In this document: positions 1 through 9,440 of the stretch, one piece after another
Position numbering within the stretch: position 1 is the stretch's first letter
Layout: every line of letters begins with the position of its first letter
The notes under the pieces: generated by a model
Databases searched by the model: none
What the model saw: the letters and a program-made list of their open reading frames with translations, nothing else
Told to the model about the DNA's origin: nothing
Position numbers and translations under genes: made by a program
From: Acidiluteibacter sp963716125
Lineage (GTDB): Bacteria > Bacteroidota > Bacteroidia > Flavobacteriales_E > Vicingaceae
NCBI GenBank assembly: GCA_963716125.1
Contig: OY970294.1
Span: forward strand, 1,798,001 to 1,862,000
Direction of reading: 5' to 3'
Length of the DNA stretch: 64,000 nucleotides

Positions 1-462
1 AATGTTTCTTTAATAACAGATACATTTTATGTAAATAATCAAGGTATTATGAATGTACCTGCTATCTTAACAGATACCAACCAAGATATGGATGCGATGA
101 TTGGTATTTTGTGGTATTCATTCGGAGCTTATAAATTAACTCCACGTCATAACAGTGATTTAGTTAATTTTTCTGAGCCATTAATTTATGTGAGTAACAA
201 AGAGTTGAAAAATAATAATTATGATTTAACTTACTTCCCAAATCCAGCTCAAAACAATGTTACTATTCAAATTAATTCAACTAATTTGAATCAATTGGAA
301 GTTTTCTTTTATGATATGAAAGGACAATTGATGAAATCAAATAACTTGATTGGCAATAGTAATTCTATTGATGTTTCAAACTTCAATAATGGAATTTATA
401 TTGTTAGAGTAATGAATGGTGCTGAATTAATCGGTACTTCTAAATTAGTGATTTCAAAATAA
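1..462 (+). CDS. C-terminal part of a T9SS-secreted protein (type A sorting domain), cut by window start
   Basis: The reading frame is open from the first base, so the gene begins outside the window and only about 153 codons are seen. The last ~75 residues form a typical type A T9SS C-terminal sorting domain: an FPNPAQNNVTI motif, a YDMKGQ turn, a GIYIVRV strand and a final KLVISK. Such domains direct export across the outer membrane by the type IX system and are then cleaved. The visible part upstream of the domain gives no clue to function. A strong terminator follows directly, separating it from the next operon. Confidence 0.85.
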   Translation, partial: NVSLITDTFYVNNQGIMNVPAILTDTNQDMDAMIGILWYSFGAYKLTPRHNSDLVNFSEPLIYVSNKELKNNNYDLTYFPNPAQNNVTIQINSTNLNQLEVFFYDMKGQLMKSNNLIGNSNSIDVSNFNNGIYIVRVMNGAELIGTSKLVISK

Positions 463-471
463 TACAATTTT

Positions 472-502
472 AAAGCAAAGGGCATCGCCCTTTGCTTTTT
501 TT
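472..502 (+). terminator. Rho-independent terminator
   Basis: A perfect hairpin, AAAGCAAAGGGC / GCCCTTTGCTTT with loop ATC, runs into a T tract ten bases after the stop codon of the T9SS cargo gene. It isolates that gene from the operon starting at 530. Confidence 0.9.
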
Positions 503-529
503 AAAATTATAAAACATAAGAATAATCAC

Positions 530-1954
530 TTGAAAAAAATAGTTTACATATTTATTCTGATTTCACTTTTTGCATGTGACAAAGGGGAAAAAGAAATTAA
601 TCAGGCACCTGACACTCAGTTTTCCGTTGAGGAAATCAACTTAAGTGGTGATAATCGATTGAACTCTGTCGTTCGGTTGAGTTGGTATGGAAAAGATCCT
701 GATGGATATGTTAAAGGCTATGAATTATCTTATGATCAAGTCAATTGGTTTTATGTAACCAATCAAGACTCAACTTTTAGGTTTAGTATTTCATCCAATT
801 CAGATACCGTTGACATTAACTTTTATGTGAGATCTATTGACAACGAAAATTTAGCTGATCCTACACCTGCTTATTTAAGAATACCCTTAAAAAATACACC
901 TCCAGTTGCCGAATTTAATTCAAAATTGGCTTATTCAGATTCAATCAACATTGTAGCCACCACTTCTTGGAAAGCTACTGATATAGATGGTGATGAATCT
1001 ATTCAAAATGCATATATCAAAATAAATAACGGACAATGGCACGAAATTGACCGTTTTAAAAAGACTTTTTCTATCATTCCTGATATGCCATCACAGAGTG
1101 GTGTAGGGAATGCTAAAATATATTATAATTCAGAAAAAAATCCTGCTTCCATTTCTCTTGATGGATTAAATGTCAACGGAAATAATACGGTTTACTTAAA
1201 GGTAAAAGATATTTCAGGAGCAGAAAGTGAAGTGGACACGAGTGCATCTTTTTATTTAAAAGGGAAGAACAATGATGTATTATTAATAGCTGGTTTAGGA
1301 GGCGCTCCTGCAACGATTTATAGAAATACATTAAATAATATTTCAGTTGGATTCGATTACATCGATTTTATTTCTAACACCAATGCTAATCTGCCAAAGC
1401 TATGGAATCCTACTTTCACTTTATTATTGTTGCAATATGATAAAGTGGTTTTCTTTTCAGATGATGGGATTGTTTTTAATTCATTGTCTAATGAGTCTGG
1501 AATGATACTAGAATTTGCAGCACCATCTTTTCAAGAATTTGCCAATTCGGGTGGTAAGTTTTTAATCACAACCGATTTTAAAACTACTTCTAATATGGAA
1601 CCAATTTATGGTACCTTACCTATTGATACTTTGAACGGAAAACCCGATTTTGGAGTAAGAATATTTAGTGATAGCGCTATAGTTCCTGCTAATGCAGCCT
1701 ATCCTTCATTAAATCCAACGAATATTGCAGATGGGGTCAATACCTTTTATCCAACTGCTGATGCTGAGGTTTTTTATACAGCTCAGCTGAAAGCTCCTTC
1801 TACATGGAGTGGCTCAAAAGTGATAGCTTCAGCCCGAAGAAAAAATGGAAAAGCATTTCAAGTATTTTTCTCTGTAGAGTTATGGGAGTTTAATAAGAGT
1901 CAAGCTGATCTGAATGCATTATTTAATCAAATATTGAATATAGAATTCAATTAA
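530..1954 (+). CDS. Outer-membrane-type lipoprotein with fibronectin-like domains
   Basis: Encodes 474 residues from a TTG start; no in-frame ATG gives a signal peptide, and TTG yields MKKIVYIFILISLFAC, a clean lipoprotein signal with Cys16 as the lipidated residue. Residues about 30-125 and 126-245 look like two beta-sandwich (fibronectin/Ig-like) domains with DPDG and DIDGD turns. Residues about 248-474 begin DVLLIAGLGG and continue with VVFFSDDG and GGKFLITTD, which suggests a Rossmann-like or glutamine-amidotransferase-like fold; this is inference. It is first in a four-gene operon, with only three bases between its stop and the TonB receptor. Role: probably a surface-exposed partner of that receptor. 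Confidence 0.75.
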   Translation: MKKIVYIFILISLFACDKGEKEINQAPDTQFSVEEINLSGDNRLNSVVRLSWYGKDPDGYVKGYELSYDQVNWFYVTNQDSTFRFSISSNSDTVDINFYVRSIDNENLADPTPAYLRIPLKNTPPVAEFNSKLAYSDSINIVATTSWKATDIDGDESIQNAYIKINNGQWHEIDRFKKTFSIIPDMPSQSGVGNAKIYYNSEKNPASISLDGLNVNGNNTVYLKVKDISGAESEVDTSASFYLKGKNNDVLLIAGLGGAPATIYRNTLNNISVGFDYIDFISNTNANLPKLWNPTFTLLLLQYDKVVFFSDDGIVFNSLSNESGMILEFAAPSFQEFANSGGKFLITTDFKTTSNMEPIYGTLPIDTLNGKPDFGVRIFSDSAIVPANAAYPSLNPTNIADGVNTFYPTADAEVFYTAQLKAPSTWSGSKVIASARRKNGKAFQVFFSVELWEFNKSQADLNALFNQILNIEFN

Positions 1955-1957
1955 TAG

Positions 1958-4792
1958 ATGAAAAGAGTAATCTCCATATTATCCCTTGTTTTATTTTGTG
2001 CTACTTTATTTGCACAAGATGAAGCCGCTACAGGAACTTTGAAAGGTTCAGTTTTAGATCAACAGACGAATGAGCCTTTGATAGGAGCAACTATTTTAAT
2101 CGTGGGTACCTACAGAGGTGCGTCAGCTGATATTGAAGGAAATTTTGAATTCTTAAAGTTAAAACCTGGTGATTATTCTATAAAAGTGACTTTTATCGGT
2201 TACGGAGAAAAGCAATACAATGATATTTCAATCAAAGCAGGTCAAACTGCACAATTAAAAGCAACTTTAGCGCCTGCCTCTCAAAGTTTGGACGAAATTA
2301 CTATTGTAGGAAATAAGAGTTTAGTCAATTTGGAGTCTGCAACCACTGAAGTTAAAATTTCTCGTGAAGAGATTAAAGAAATGAATGTGCGGGATGTTCA
2401 AGAATTAGCAGCCATGCAAACTGGTGTCAATAAAACATCTGATGGACTGCAAATTAGAGGAGCTAGAGTATATGAAACACGTTATGTTGTTGATGGCATT
2501 TCTGCACAAGATCCTTTAGCAGGAACTGGTTTCGGAGTAGATGTGGCATCTTCTTCCATCGAAAGTTTAAATATTATTACAGGTGGAGCAGGAGCTGAGT
2601 ATGGTGATGGTTCTTCTGGTGTTATATCAACTACTATTCGTGAAGGTGGAGATAAAATAGAGGTAGCGGGAAGTTGGCAAAGAGATAATTTAGGATTCAA
2701 TACCAACCAAGGAACTGCTTGGAACACGGATATTGCTGAGGTTTCTATTGGTGGTCCTGTACCATTTACCAATAAACGCTTGTCGTTTTTTGTTAATGGT
2801 ACTGTCAATTTAACAGATAATTATTTTGGTTCAACAGCCAATCAACTGCATTCTTCTTTATTTACTAAAAATGATTCTCTTTGGGCTCCACGCCAATCAA
2901 ATTCTTATACCAATACGATTAAGTTAGCCTATCAATTTAAAAAAGGAACGAAAATTAGTATTACCAATCAACACAGTTTAAGAGTTAACCAAAATACTAG
3001 AACACTCCAAATTGTTGGCTTTGACGCTATTTTGCAACCTGGATTCCAATTTGAAAGAAGTTTAAATTTAGATAATGCAACAACATATACACATCAATCT
3101 AACCTAACAGCTTTAAATTTAAAGCAGTTAATTAATGAAAGAAGCTGGATCAATGTCTCTATAGGTCGCTTATTTACTAATTTGAGAGCTGATGCCAACG
3201 GTCGTCCATTTAGATATCCTACAGTAGATCAGATTTATGATGAGTATTCTATTGTAACAGATCCGATTCAAATCTTTAATCCTGGTGATGATATAGTTTA
3301 TGTTTTACCTGGACCTGGTTTGATTAATAATGGTGGAATCACACCTTTGTGGCATGACCACTTTGCAAGAGAATATACCTTTAAAGGTTCATATACTAAA
3401 TATTCTAAATCTCAAAAAAACAGATTATCATTAGGGGTTGAGCATAAAGCAACGGAATACCAATGGGTAGATGTTCAAAAACCTTGGATTGGCGCACCTA
3501 TTATTATTAATGATAGTCTGACTACTCCTGCCACTTCTGTGGGTTCGTCTAACGATATTTGGGCTGTAAAGCCTTTTAATGGTGGGTTTTATGTTTCTGA
3601 TGAAATTAATTATAAGGGAATAAATGCTACCATTGGATTGAGATTAAACTATTGGGCGCCTGGTAAATTTGCGGATAATGCAGTTGCTGATCCTAATTCT
3701 CCAGTAGTTGATCAAGTTCGAAAAGATTTTCAAGAAAAAACGATTGGCTTTGCAGGATTTAGAATTAAAACAAGATTGTTACCAAAGATCAATGTTTCGT
3801 TTCCGGTAACTGAAAATAATGTGTTGTATTTTAATTACGGACATTCCATGAAGTTGCCTCATCCAAGATTTTTATACGCAGGATTAGATCCCGATTTTCA
3901 AGATCGTTCTTTTTTATCAAATTTGGGTAATCCTGATATAGATCCGGAGGTTAATATTTCTTACGAGATTGGTTATAAGGCTCAAATTACAAAGGATTTT
4001 GGATTGAATGTGGCTGCATTTAACAACAATCGTTTTGATTATATCGTTCAAAGAAGTGTGATTGTTAAAGATCAAACTGGTCGTCCTGTAACTAAGAGAA
4101 TGTATATCAACCAAGATTATGCGAAGATTATTGGTATTGAAATGGGAATCAATAATCGTTTTGGTAAATATGTGAGAACATTTTTTAATATAACGTATCA
4201 AGTAGCGAGAGGAAAATCTAATTCAGCCCGTGAATCAGGCTTACAAATTGAACAAAATGGTGCTGTTCCTTTAACTTCAGAACAATATTTAGCATTTGAC
4301 CGTCCTTGGGATATTTCAGCAGGAGTTATCTTAAAAGGAGATAGCTCTAAACGAATTTTCGGAGTTTCTACAGCAGGCTTTAGAGCATTCTTATCTGCTC
4401 ATTTTCAATCAGGATATAGGTATACTCCTTATATATTAGATGGATACAATGATCTAGGTCGTCCATTGTACCGTTTGCAAGAAGATAAATATTTATCAAA
4501 AAAATCTACTCCTTGGTTTAATACAGATTTAAAAATGAGCAAAGACTTTTCATTTAAAAGTAAAAACTCAGGAATAACTCTAAGTATAGAAATTAGAAAT
4601 TTATTCAATAATAAAAACTCTCAAATTATTAATCCAATCACTGGTAAAGCGTATCAAAATGGTGATAACGTGCCTAATGATTGGAGAGACCCTCGATATA
4701 TTGGACCTGAGGAAAGTGGAACACCTTCAGATAATCCGGCTCGATATTTACCGCCTACTCAAATTTTGTATGGATTAGCTTTTAGATTTTAA
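1958..4792 (+). CDS. TonB-dependent receptor with carboxypeptidase-regulatory-like N-terminal domain
   Basis: Encodes 944 residues. A signal peptide (about 1-19, ending LFAQ) is followed by a CarboxypepD_reg-like domain at about 26-112 (GTLKGSVLDQQTNEPLIGAT), a plug at about 125-235 (LQIRGARVYETRYVVDGIS) and a long beta-barrel ending in aromatic FRF. This architecture is that of outer-membrane receptors which import large or scarce substrates using energy from TonB-ExbBD. It is not followed by a SusD gene, so it is not a standard polysaccharide utilisation pair; instead a PorV-like barrel starts two bases downstream. The substrate cannot be read from the sequence. Confidence 0.9.
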   Translation: MKRVISILSLVLFCATLFAQDEAATGTLKGSVLDQQTNEPLIGATILIVGTYRGASADIEGNFEFLKLKPGDYSIKVTFIGYGEKQYNDISIKAGQTAQLKATLAPASQSLDEITIVGNKSLVNLESATTEVKISREEIKEMNVRDVQELAAMQTGVNKTSDGLQIRGARVYETRYVVDGISAQDPLAGTGFGVDVASSSIESLNIITGGAGAEYGDGSSGVISTTIREGGDKIEVAGSWQRDNLGFNTNQGTAWNTDIAEVSIGGPVPFTNKRLSFFVNGTVNLTDNYFGSTANQLHSSLFTKNDSLWAPRQSNSYTNTIKLAYQFKKGTKISITNQHSLRVNQNTRTLQIVGFDAILQPGFQFERSLNLDNATTYTHQSNLTALNLKQLINERSWINVSIGRLFTNLRADANGRPFRYPTVDQIYDEYSIVTDPIQIFNPGDDIVYVLPGPGLINNGGITPLWHDHFAREYTFKGSYTKYSKSQKNRLSLGVEHKATEYQWVDVQKPWIGAPIIINDSLTTPATSVGSSNDIWAVKPFNGGFYVSDEINYKGINATIGLRLNYWAPGKFADNAVADPNSPVVDQVRKDFQEKTIGFAGFRIKTRLLPKINVSFPVTENNVLYFNYGHSMKLPHPRFLYAGLDPDFQDRSFLSNLGNPDIDPEVNISYEIGYKAQITKDFGLNVAAFNNNRFDYIVQRSVIVKDQTGRPVTKRMYINQDYAKIIGIEMGINNRFGKYVRTFFNITYQVARGKSNSARESGLQIEQNGAVPLTSEQYLAFDRPWDISAGVILKGDSSKRIFGVSTAGFRAFLSAHFQSGYRYTPYILDGYNDLGRPLYRLQEDKYLSKKSTPWFNTDLKMSKDFSFKSKNSGITLSIEIRNLFNNKNSQIINPITGKAYQNGDNVPNDWRDPRYIGPEESGTPSDNPARYLPPTQILYGLAFRF

Positions 4793-4794
4793 GA

Positions 4795-5811
4795 ATGAGA
4801 AAAAACTTATACATATCTATATTTATCTTTTTTACAGCTATTTCTGTGAATTTACAAGCGCAATTGCTGCCCATCTTTGGTGGTCAGCGTGCCGGGCTTT
4901 CGGCTTTGTCTTTTCTTAAAAATGATTTAAGTCCAAGATCTGCAGCTTTATCTGGAGCTAGTGTGGCTTTAAAAGGAGATGCTTATGCGTTATCAACAAG
5001 TCCTGCTGCAGCTACCGATGTAGAAAATTTGACAATTACCACATCAAATCTTAGTTTGGGAGCCGGCGTTCAACAATCTTTTTTATCTGTTATCATTCCT
5101 AGAAAAAACCAATCATCTATGGGTGTTAGTTTGAATATTCTAAACTCTGGTCAGATGGATGTGCGTACAGAATTTCAACCTGATGGAACTGGAGAAAAAT
5201 TTTATGTTACCAATTTGGCAGCTGCTTTTACTTATGCCCAAAAATTGTCAGATATGTTTTCTGCGGGAGTTAGTTTAAAATATATTTATGAGCAAATTTC
5301 TGATTATCATAATTCTACTGTAGCTGTGGATGTCAGTTTTCTGTATTATACAGATTATAAAGATTTAAAATTTGCAGTAATGGTGCAAAATTTTGGCGGA
5401 AATTCAGCCCTAAGTGGAGATAAATTAGAAGTAGGTTATAATAGAGATGCAAATTCTTTAGAATTGCAAGAATATACTGTTCCTACAGTCTTTAAAATGG
5501 GTGCTTCAATCGTTCCTTTTAAAAGAGATAATCATTCATTGACCACTTCCATACAATTGAACCATCCGAATGATAATGCGGAGAATTATAGAGTAGGAGT
5601 GGAGTATGAATACCACGATTTATTGTTTTTGAGAGGAGGAGCTAAATTGAATGTGGCAGGACAATCTTATCCAACTTTTGGTTTTGGTGTTAGAACTAGA
5701 GTAGGAGGGTTTCCAATTTATTTTGATTATGCTGCTAATCCAACTCAATATTTTGGATTTCAACATAATATAGGATTGTCATTTTCATTTAATAAGGTAG
5801 AGGAGCGTTAA
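4795..5811 (+). CDS. PorV/PorQ-family outer-membrane protein
   Basis: Encodes 338 residues with a signal peptide ending LQAQ. The motif PRSAALSGASVALKGDAYA followed by STSPAA is the hallmark of the PorV/PorQ family of FadL-like barrels, which shuttle or attach T9SS substrates at the outer membrane. It is a different gene from the PorQ at 46533. Its place inside a lipoprotein/TonB-receptor operon suggests a dedicated paralogue rather than the general secretion component. The stop TAA shares one base with the ATG of the next gene, so the two are probably translationally coupled. Confidence 0.75.
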   Translation: MRKNLYISIFIFFTAISVNLQAQLLPIFGGQRAGLSALSFLKNDLSPRSAALSGASVALKGDAYALSTSPAAATDVENLTITTSNLSLGAGVQQSFLSVIIPRKNQSSMGVSLNILNSGQMDVRTEFQPDGTGEKFYVTNLAAAFTYAQKLSDMFSAGVSLKYIYEQISDYHNSTVAVDVSFLYYTDYKDLKFAVMVQNFGGNSALSGDKLEVGYNRDANSLELQEYTVPTVFKMGASIVPFKRDNHSLTTSIQLNHPNDNAENYRVGVEYEYHDLLFLRGGAKLNVAGQSYPTFGFGVRTRVGGFPIYFDYAANPTQYFGFQHNIGLSFSFNKVEER

Positions 5812-7010
5812 TGATGAATAAAATTATAAAACTTACTTTAATACTTTTCATCACTTTAGTTACCGCTTCTTGCGAAGATTATTTTGGTAATAAAACCGAT
5901 TTAGATTTTATTGAAATACCTACTCAAAATTATAGAGAAGTAGCTTATGTTCCTGTTCAGCCGGTATTGGATAAATTCGTCAGACCTACTGATGTTTTAG
6001 CAGGTTTGGATGAATTGATATACGTAGTAGATAATGGAACTGAAGAAATTATTGCATTTGATGAATCAGGGAGAGAAGTTGGAAGAAAAAAAGTGCCCGG
6101 TGTTATTTCAATTACTCAAGATAGAAAGCTAGATATTTTAGCTGTAGGAACCATCAACACCATTCAAGCAGGTAATGTGCCTTATACTTTGAGTTGTATT
6201 TACAGATTAGATTTATCAACTACCTTTGGATATGGAATTCAATTTGCGCAAATTGTTGATACGATTATACATCCGTTTTATTTTAAAACTTCATTTTTAG
6301 CAAGAGATGCAGATGTACAGTTTAATAGAATAGCAGCCATTGGGAATAATCAATTTTATGTGACTCGACAAGGACCGCGTAACTCAATTACTCAATTAAA
6401 TGGGCCTGACAACGCTATTTTATTATTTGATGAAGATGGCACTTTTATAACCCCTATTACTGTTACAACCAATGATGGTAGAGCATTTAGAGATTACTTC
6501 AAAAGTCCTTTTGGGATTAGTACATTGGCAAAGCCGCCACAAATAAATGCTTCAAACTCTAAAGATTTTATATTTACAAGTATTGAAAATTCTACTGTTT
6601 TAAAAGTACAGTATATAGAATATATAGAAAGTGATTTTGGTAGTCAATACACGCCAAAGCAATTGGCAGCAGAAGATACCGCTGAGGCAGATGGTTTTTT
6701 AAACACACCTTATAAATTTACAGGGCCTGTTGGAGTAACAATAACAGGTGATGGAACGAATTACATATTTGTTGCAGATAAGGAGAAAGATTCTATATAT
6801 CAGTTTACCAACACTGGATATGAAGGGGTAAACCCTCCACCGGCGTCAGGAAGAACCAAATTTGTAAAAACCTCATTTGGTGGTTCAGGAATTGAGTTGA
6901 ATCAATTTAATGAGCCAATGGCAGTAGCTTATAGCAATAAAATATTGTATGTAGCCGACGCAGGAAACGGAAGAGTATTGCGATTTAAGCTGACTTTGGA
7001 TATTCGTTAA
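5811..7010 (+). CDS. NHL-repeat beta-propeller lipoprotein
   Basis: Encodes 399 residues. A lipoprotein signal ends in TASC (Cys21 from the first Met). Repeated propeller blades are visible: RPTDVLAGLDELIYVVDNG near residue 60, GPVGVTITGDGTNYIFVADK near 305 and a final NEPMAVAYSNKILYVADAG, the classic NHL pattern. ATG codons lie at 5811 and 5814; an AGGAG at 5801-5805, rare in this phylum, would suit either. It is the last gene of the operon. It is likely an outer-membrane, surface-facing propeller that binds a partner or ligand; no enzymatic residues are evident. Confidence 0.8.
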   Translation: MMNKIIKLTLILFITLVTASCEDYFGNKTDLDFIEIPTQNYREVAYVPVQPVLDKFVRPTDVLAGLDELIYVVDNGTEEIIAFDESGREVGRKKVPGVISITQDRKLDILAVGTINTIQAGNVPYTLSCIYRLDLSTTFGYGIQFAQIVDTIIHPFYFKTSFLARDADVQFNRIAAIGNNQFYVTRQGPRNSITQLNGPDNAILLFDEDGTFITPITVTTNDGRAFRDYFKSPFGISTLAKPPQINASNSKDFIFTSIENSTVLKVQYIEYIESDFGSQYTPKQLAAEDTAEADGFLNTPYKFTGPVGVTITGDGTNYIFVADKEKDSIYQFTNTGYEGVNPPPASGRTKFVKTSFGGSGIELNQFNEPMAVAYSNKILYVADAGNGRVLRFKLTLDIR

Positions 7011-7028
7011 AAGGTGGTAAAGTGTGTA

Positions 7029-7289
7029 TTAATCATAATGAAACCTGCATTTAACAACCCTTATTTCATCTTCATGAACTTGGTAAATTAAACGGTGTTC
7101 TTCATCAATTCTTCTCGACCAAAATCCACGATAATTATGTTTCAGTGGTTCAGGTTTTCCAATTCCTGCATAAGGTTGTCTTGAGATGTCTTTAAGTAAT
7201 GCATTAATACGTTTAACCATTTTCTTGTCGATTTTTTGCCAATACAAATAATCTTCCCATGATTCATCTACAAAAACGTATTTCATCAT
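7029..7289 (-). CDS. yoeB: Txe/YoeB-family mRNA interferase toxin
   Basis: Encodes 86 residues that match the YoeB family end to end: ESWEDYLYWQKIDKKMVKRI, GKPEPLKHNYRGFWSRRI, EEHRLIYQV and a terminal CRFHYD. YoeB is a ribosome-dependent endoribonuclease of RelE fold; the catalytic Glu, Arg and the His-Tyr pair near the C-terminus known from E. coli YoeB appear to be retained. The start codon overlaps the stop of the antitoxin gene by four bases, the usual coupling. Length is typical and the gene looks intact. Confidence 0.92.
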   Translation of the reverse strand: MMKYVFVDESWEDYLYWQKIDKKMVKRINALLKDISRQPYAGIGKPEPLKHNYRGFWSRRIDEEHRLIYQVHEDEIRVVKCRFHYD

Positions 7290-7537
7290 TCTAGTAATTC
7301 TTTACTAAAGGAATCGTCTTTTTTGAATTTTTCAATGGCTGAATCTAGTCTCATTCTATTTCTTTTAGAAGACATTTCATGTTGAGTTGTAATCAACGAA
7401 TTGTATTCATCTAAAGAGATAACAACTACTCCTGAGTTTTTTCCACGATTAATTATCAAAGTTTCAAAATTATCGGTTACTCTTTTTAGATATTCTTTTA
7501 TATCTTTTCTAAAGTCTGAAATAGTAGTTGTAATCAT
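7286..7537 (-). CDS. yefM: Phd/YefM-family antitoxin
   Basis: Encodes 83 residues from the Met at 7537 (MITTTISDFRKDIKEYLKRV), chosen over the Met three codons upstream because that one lies inside an operator box. The N-terminal half is the Phd/YefM DNA-binding domain with the GVVVISLDEYNSL motif; the charged C-terminal tail (ending KELLE) should wrap the toxin. It is first in the operon, neutralises YoeB, and with it represses its own promoter. Three TGTACA-type boxes lie directly upstream. Confidence 0.9.
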   Translation of the reverse strand: MITTTISDFRKDIKEYLKRVTDNFETLIINRGKNSGVVVISLDEYNSLITTQHEMSSKRNRMRLDSAIEKFKKDDSFSKELLE

Positions 7538-7539
7538 AT

Positions 7540-7569
7540 TGTACATTTATTTGTACAAAATTACGTACA
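7540..7569 (-). promoter_or_regulatory. yefM-yoeB promoter and three-box operator
   Basis: Perfect TGTACA palindromes lie at 7540-7545 and 7552-7557, with a half-degenerate CGTACA at 7564-7569. Box centres are exactly 12 bp apart, about one helical turn, as I recall for the E. coli YefM-YoeB operator. On the minus strand a perfect Bacteroidota -7 element TAATTTTG (7556-7563) overlaps the middle box, so repressor binding would block sigma. No -33 TTG at standard spacing was found. Confidence 0.75.
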
Positions 7570-7651
7570 AAAATTAAACTATTATTGTTTATATAAAATT
7601 TATTGATGATTTGGAAAAAAAAATCTAAGAAAGTTTACAATAAAAAATCTT

Positions 7652-9302
7652 TTACGTTTGAATAACCCCAACATTATAAGGCTTTTCAATGGGAGCATTA
7701 TTGGCTGCTTCAATTCCCATAGAAATCCATTGTCGTGTATCTTTAGGATCAATTATCACTATCAACCCATAATCTGGAAGCAGCATAGTAGGGAGAAGTT
7801 TGTTTGTCGTAGCGTTCTGTCAATTTCGTTAACAATTTCTTTTGATCCTCTTCACTTATTTTTTCACCTTTACTTTTAAGCGAAGCCACTTTAATTTGTA
7901 ATAGTATTTTAGCCGCTTGCGAGCACCACTCATTACAGCCAATCTTGCAGTAGGCCATGCATACAATTAATCTTGGATCATAAGCTTTTCCACACATGGC
8001 ATAATTTCCTGCGCCATACTGAATTTCCCATAATAATGGTAAATTTAGGAACAACAGAATTTGCCATTGCATTCACCATTTTTGCGCCATCTTTAATAAT
8101 GCCACCATGTTCAGATTTGGATCCTACCATAAATCCAGTAACATCTTGTAAAAAAACCAAAGGAATTTTCTTTTGATTACAATTCATAATAAAACGAGCG
8201 GCTTTATCGGCTGAATCAGAATAAATGACACCACCAAATCGCATTTGCTCCTTTCTTGGTTTTCACCAATTTTCTTTGATTGGCAACAATTCCAACTGCC
8301 CAACCATCAATTCTTGCATAACCACAAACAATTGTTTTTCCATACAATTCTTTGTATTCTTCAAATTCACAATTATCTACCAAATTTTTTATAATTCATT
8401 TACATCATAGTGCTTGATTCTATCTGTAAGGAATTTTACTGTAAAGTATCTTTCAATTTGAATTTAGGAGCAATAGCTTCTTTTCGACTGTAAACCAGCT
8501 TTATCAAAGTCGCCAATTTTATCTACTAATATTTCTGATGGAGGTGAGGCAAGACTTGATCATCTGCACATTTATAATCTGTAACTCCTGATATTTCACA
8601 CTGCGTAGTTGCTCCACCCAAAGTTTCATTATCAATATCTTCTCCAATGGCAGCTTTTACCAAATAAGAGCCTGCTAAGAAAATGGATCCTGTTTTTTCA
8701 ACAATTAATGATTCATCGCTCATAATTGGTAAATAAGCTCCACCTGCAACACAACTCCCCATAACGGCAGCTATTTGAGTAATTCCCATGCCAGACATTA
8801 CAGCATTGTTTCTAAACATTCTACCGAAATGCTCTTTATCAGGAAAAATTTCATCTTGTAAAGGTAGAAATACTCCTGCACTATCTACCAAATAGATAAT
8901 AGGCAATCTGTTTTCCATGGCAATTTCTTGAGCTCTTAGATTCTTCTTCGCAGTAATTGGAAACCATGCTCCAGCTTTTACGGTAGCATCATTGGCAACA
9001 ACAATACATTGTTTACCTGAAACATATCCAATTTTGACTACTACTCCACCAGATGGACAACCACCATATTCTTCATACATATCGTTAGCAACAAAAGCAC
9101 CAATTTCAATACTTTTAGAATTTTTATCTAATAAGGTTTCAATTCTTTCTCTTGCTGTTAGCTTACCTTTTGCATGTTGTTTTTCAATTCTCTTTTTCCC
9201 ACCACCTTCATAGATTTTCTCTTGCTTTCTTTTCAATTCAGAAATTAATATTCTAATGTTATCATCGTTCTTGCTTTTTTCTAAATCTATTTTTTGAGCC
9301 AT
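7652..9302 (-). pseudogene. Acyl-CoA carboxylase carboxyltransferase (beta) subunit, frameshifted
   Basis: Reads as a near full-length (about 545-codon) carboxyltransferase of the propionyl-/methylcrotonyl-CoA carboxylase type. The first 250 codons (9302 to about 8560) are intact, with KGKLTARERIE, GCPSGGVVV and GSCVAGGAYLPIMSDE. After CADDQ the frame is lost; the remaining conserved blocks (KFKLKD, CGYARIDGWAVGIVANQR, FLQDVTGFMVG, GAGNYAMCGKAYDPRLI, a final NVGVIQT then TAA) are spread over different frames. At least seven small indels lie between about 8560 and 7740. Residues between indels remain conserved, so the decay is recent, or this is a locally poor consensus. The only biotin carboxylase seen is at 29413. 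Confidence 0.88.
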
Positions 9303-9374
9303 AATTGTTTTCGGAAAATTAAATTGATTTTCAAATATAATTAAACATAAAATGAAAAGGGAAGTTTAAGGAAT

Positions 9375-9422
9375 AAAAATTGAATCCCTACTCTGTATAA
9401 TTAGAGTAGGGATTCAATTTTT
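9375..9422 (-). terminator. Long palindromic terminator
   Basis: Two perfectly complementary 20-bp arms (9375-9394 and 9403-9422) enclose an 8-base loop, with A and T runs at the ends. It lies just after the stop of the minus-strand T9SS gene and ahead of the carboxylase pseudogene. The A/T runs on both sides would let it act in either direction. Confidence 0.85.
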
Positions 9423-9440
9423 AAATCAAAAAATATTGAT

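Noticed and set aside
7973..8410. Plus-strand frames across the carboxylase region
   Set aside because: Antisense shadows; the minus strand shows conserved carboxyltransferase blocks throughout.
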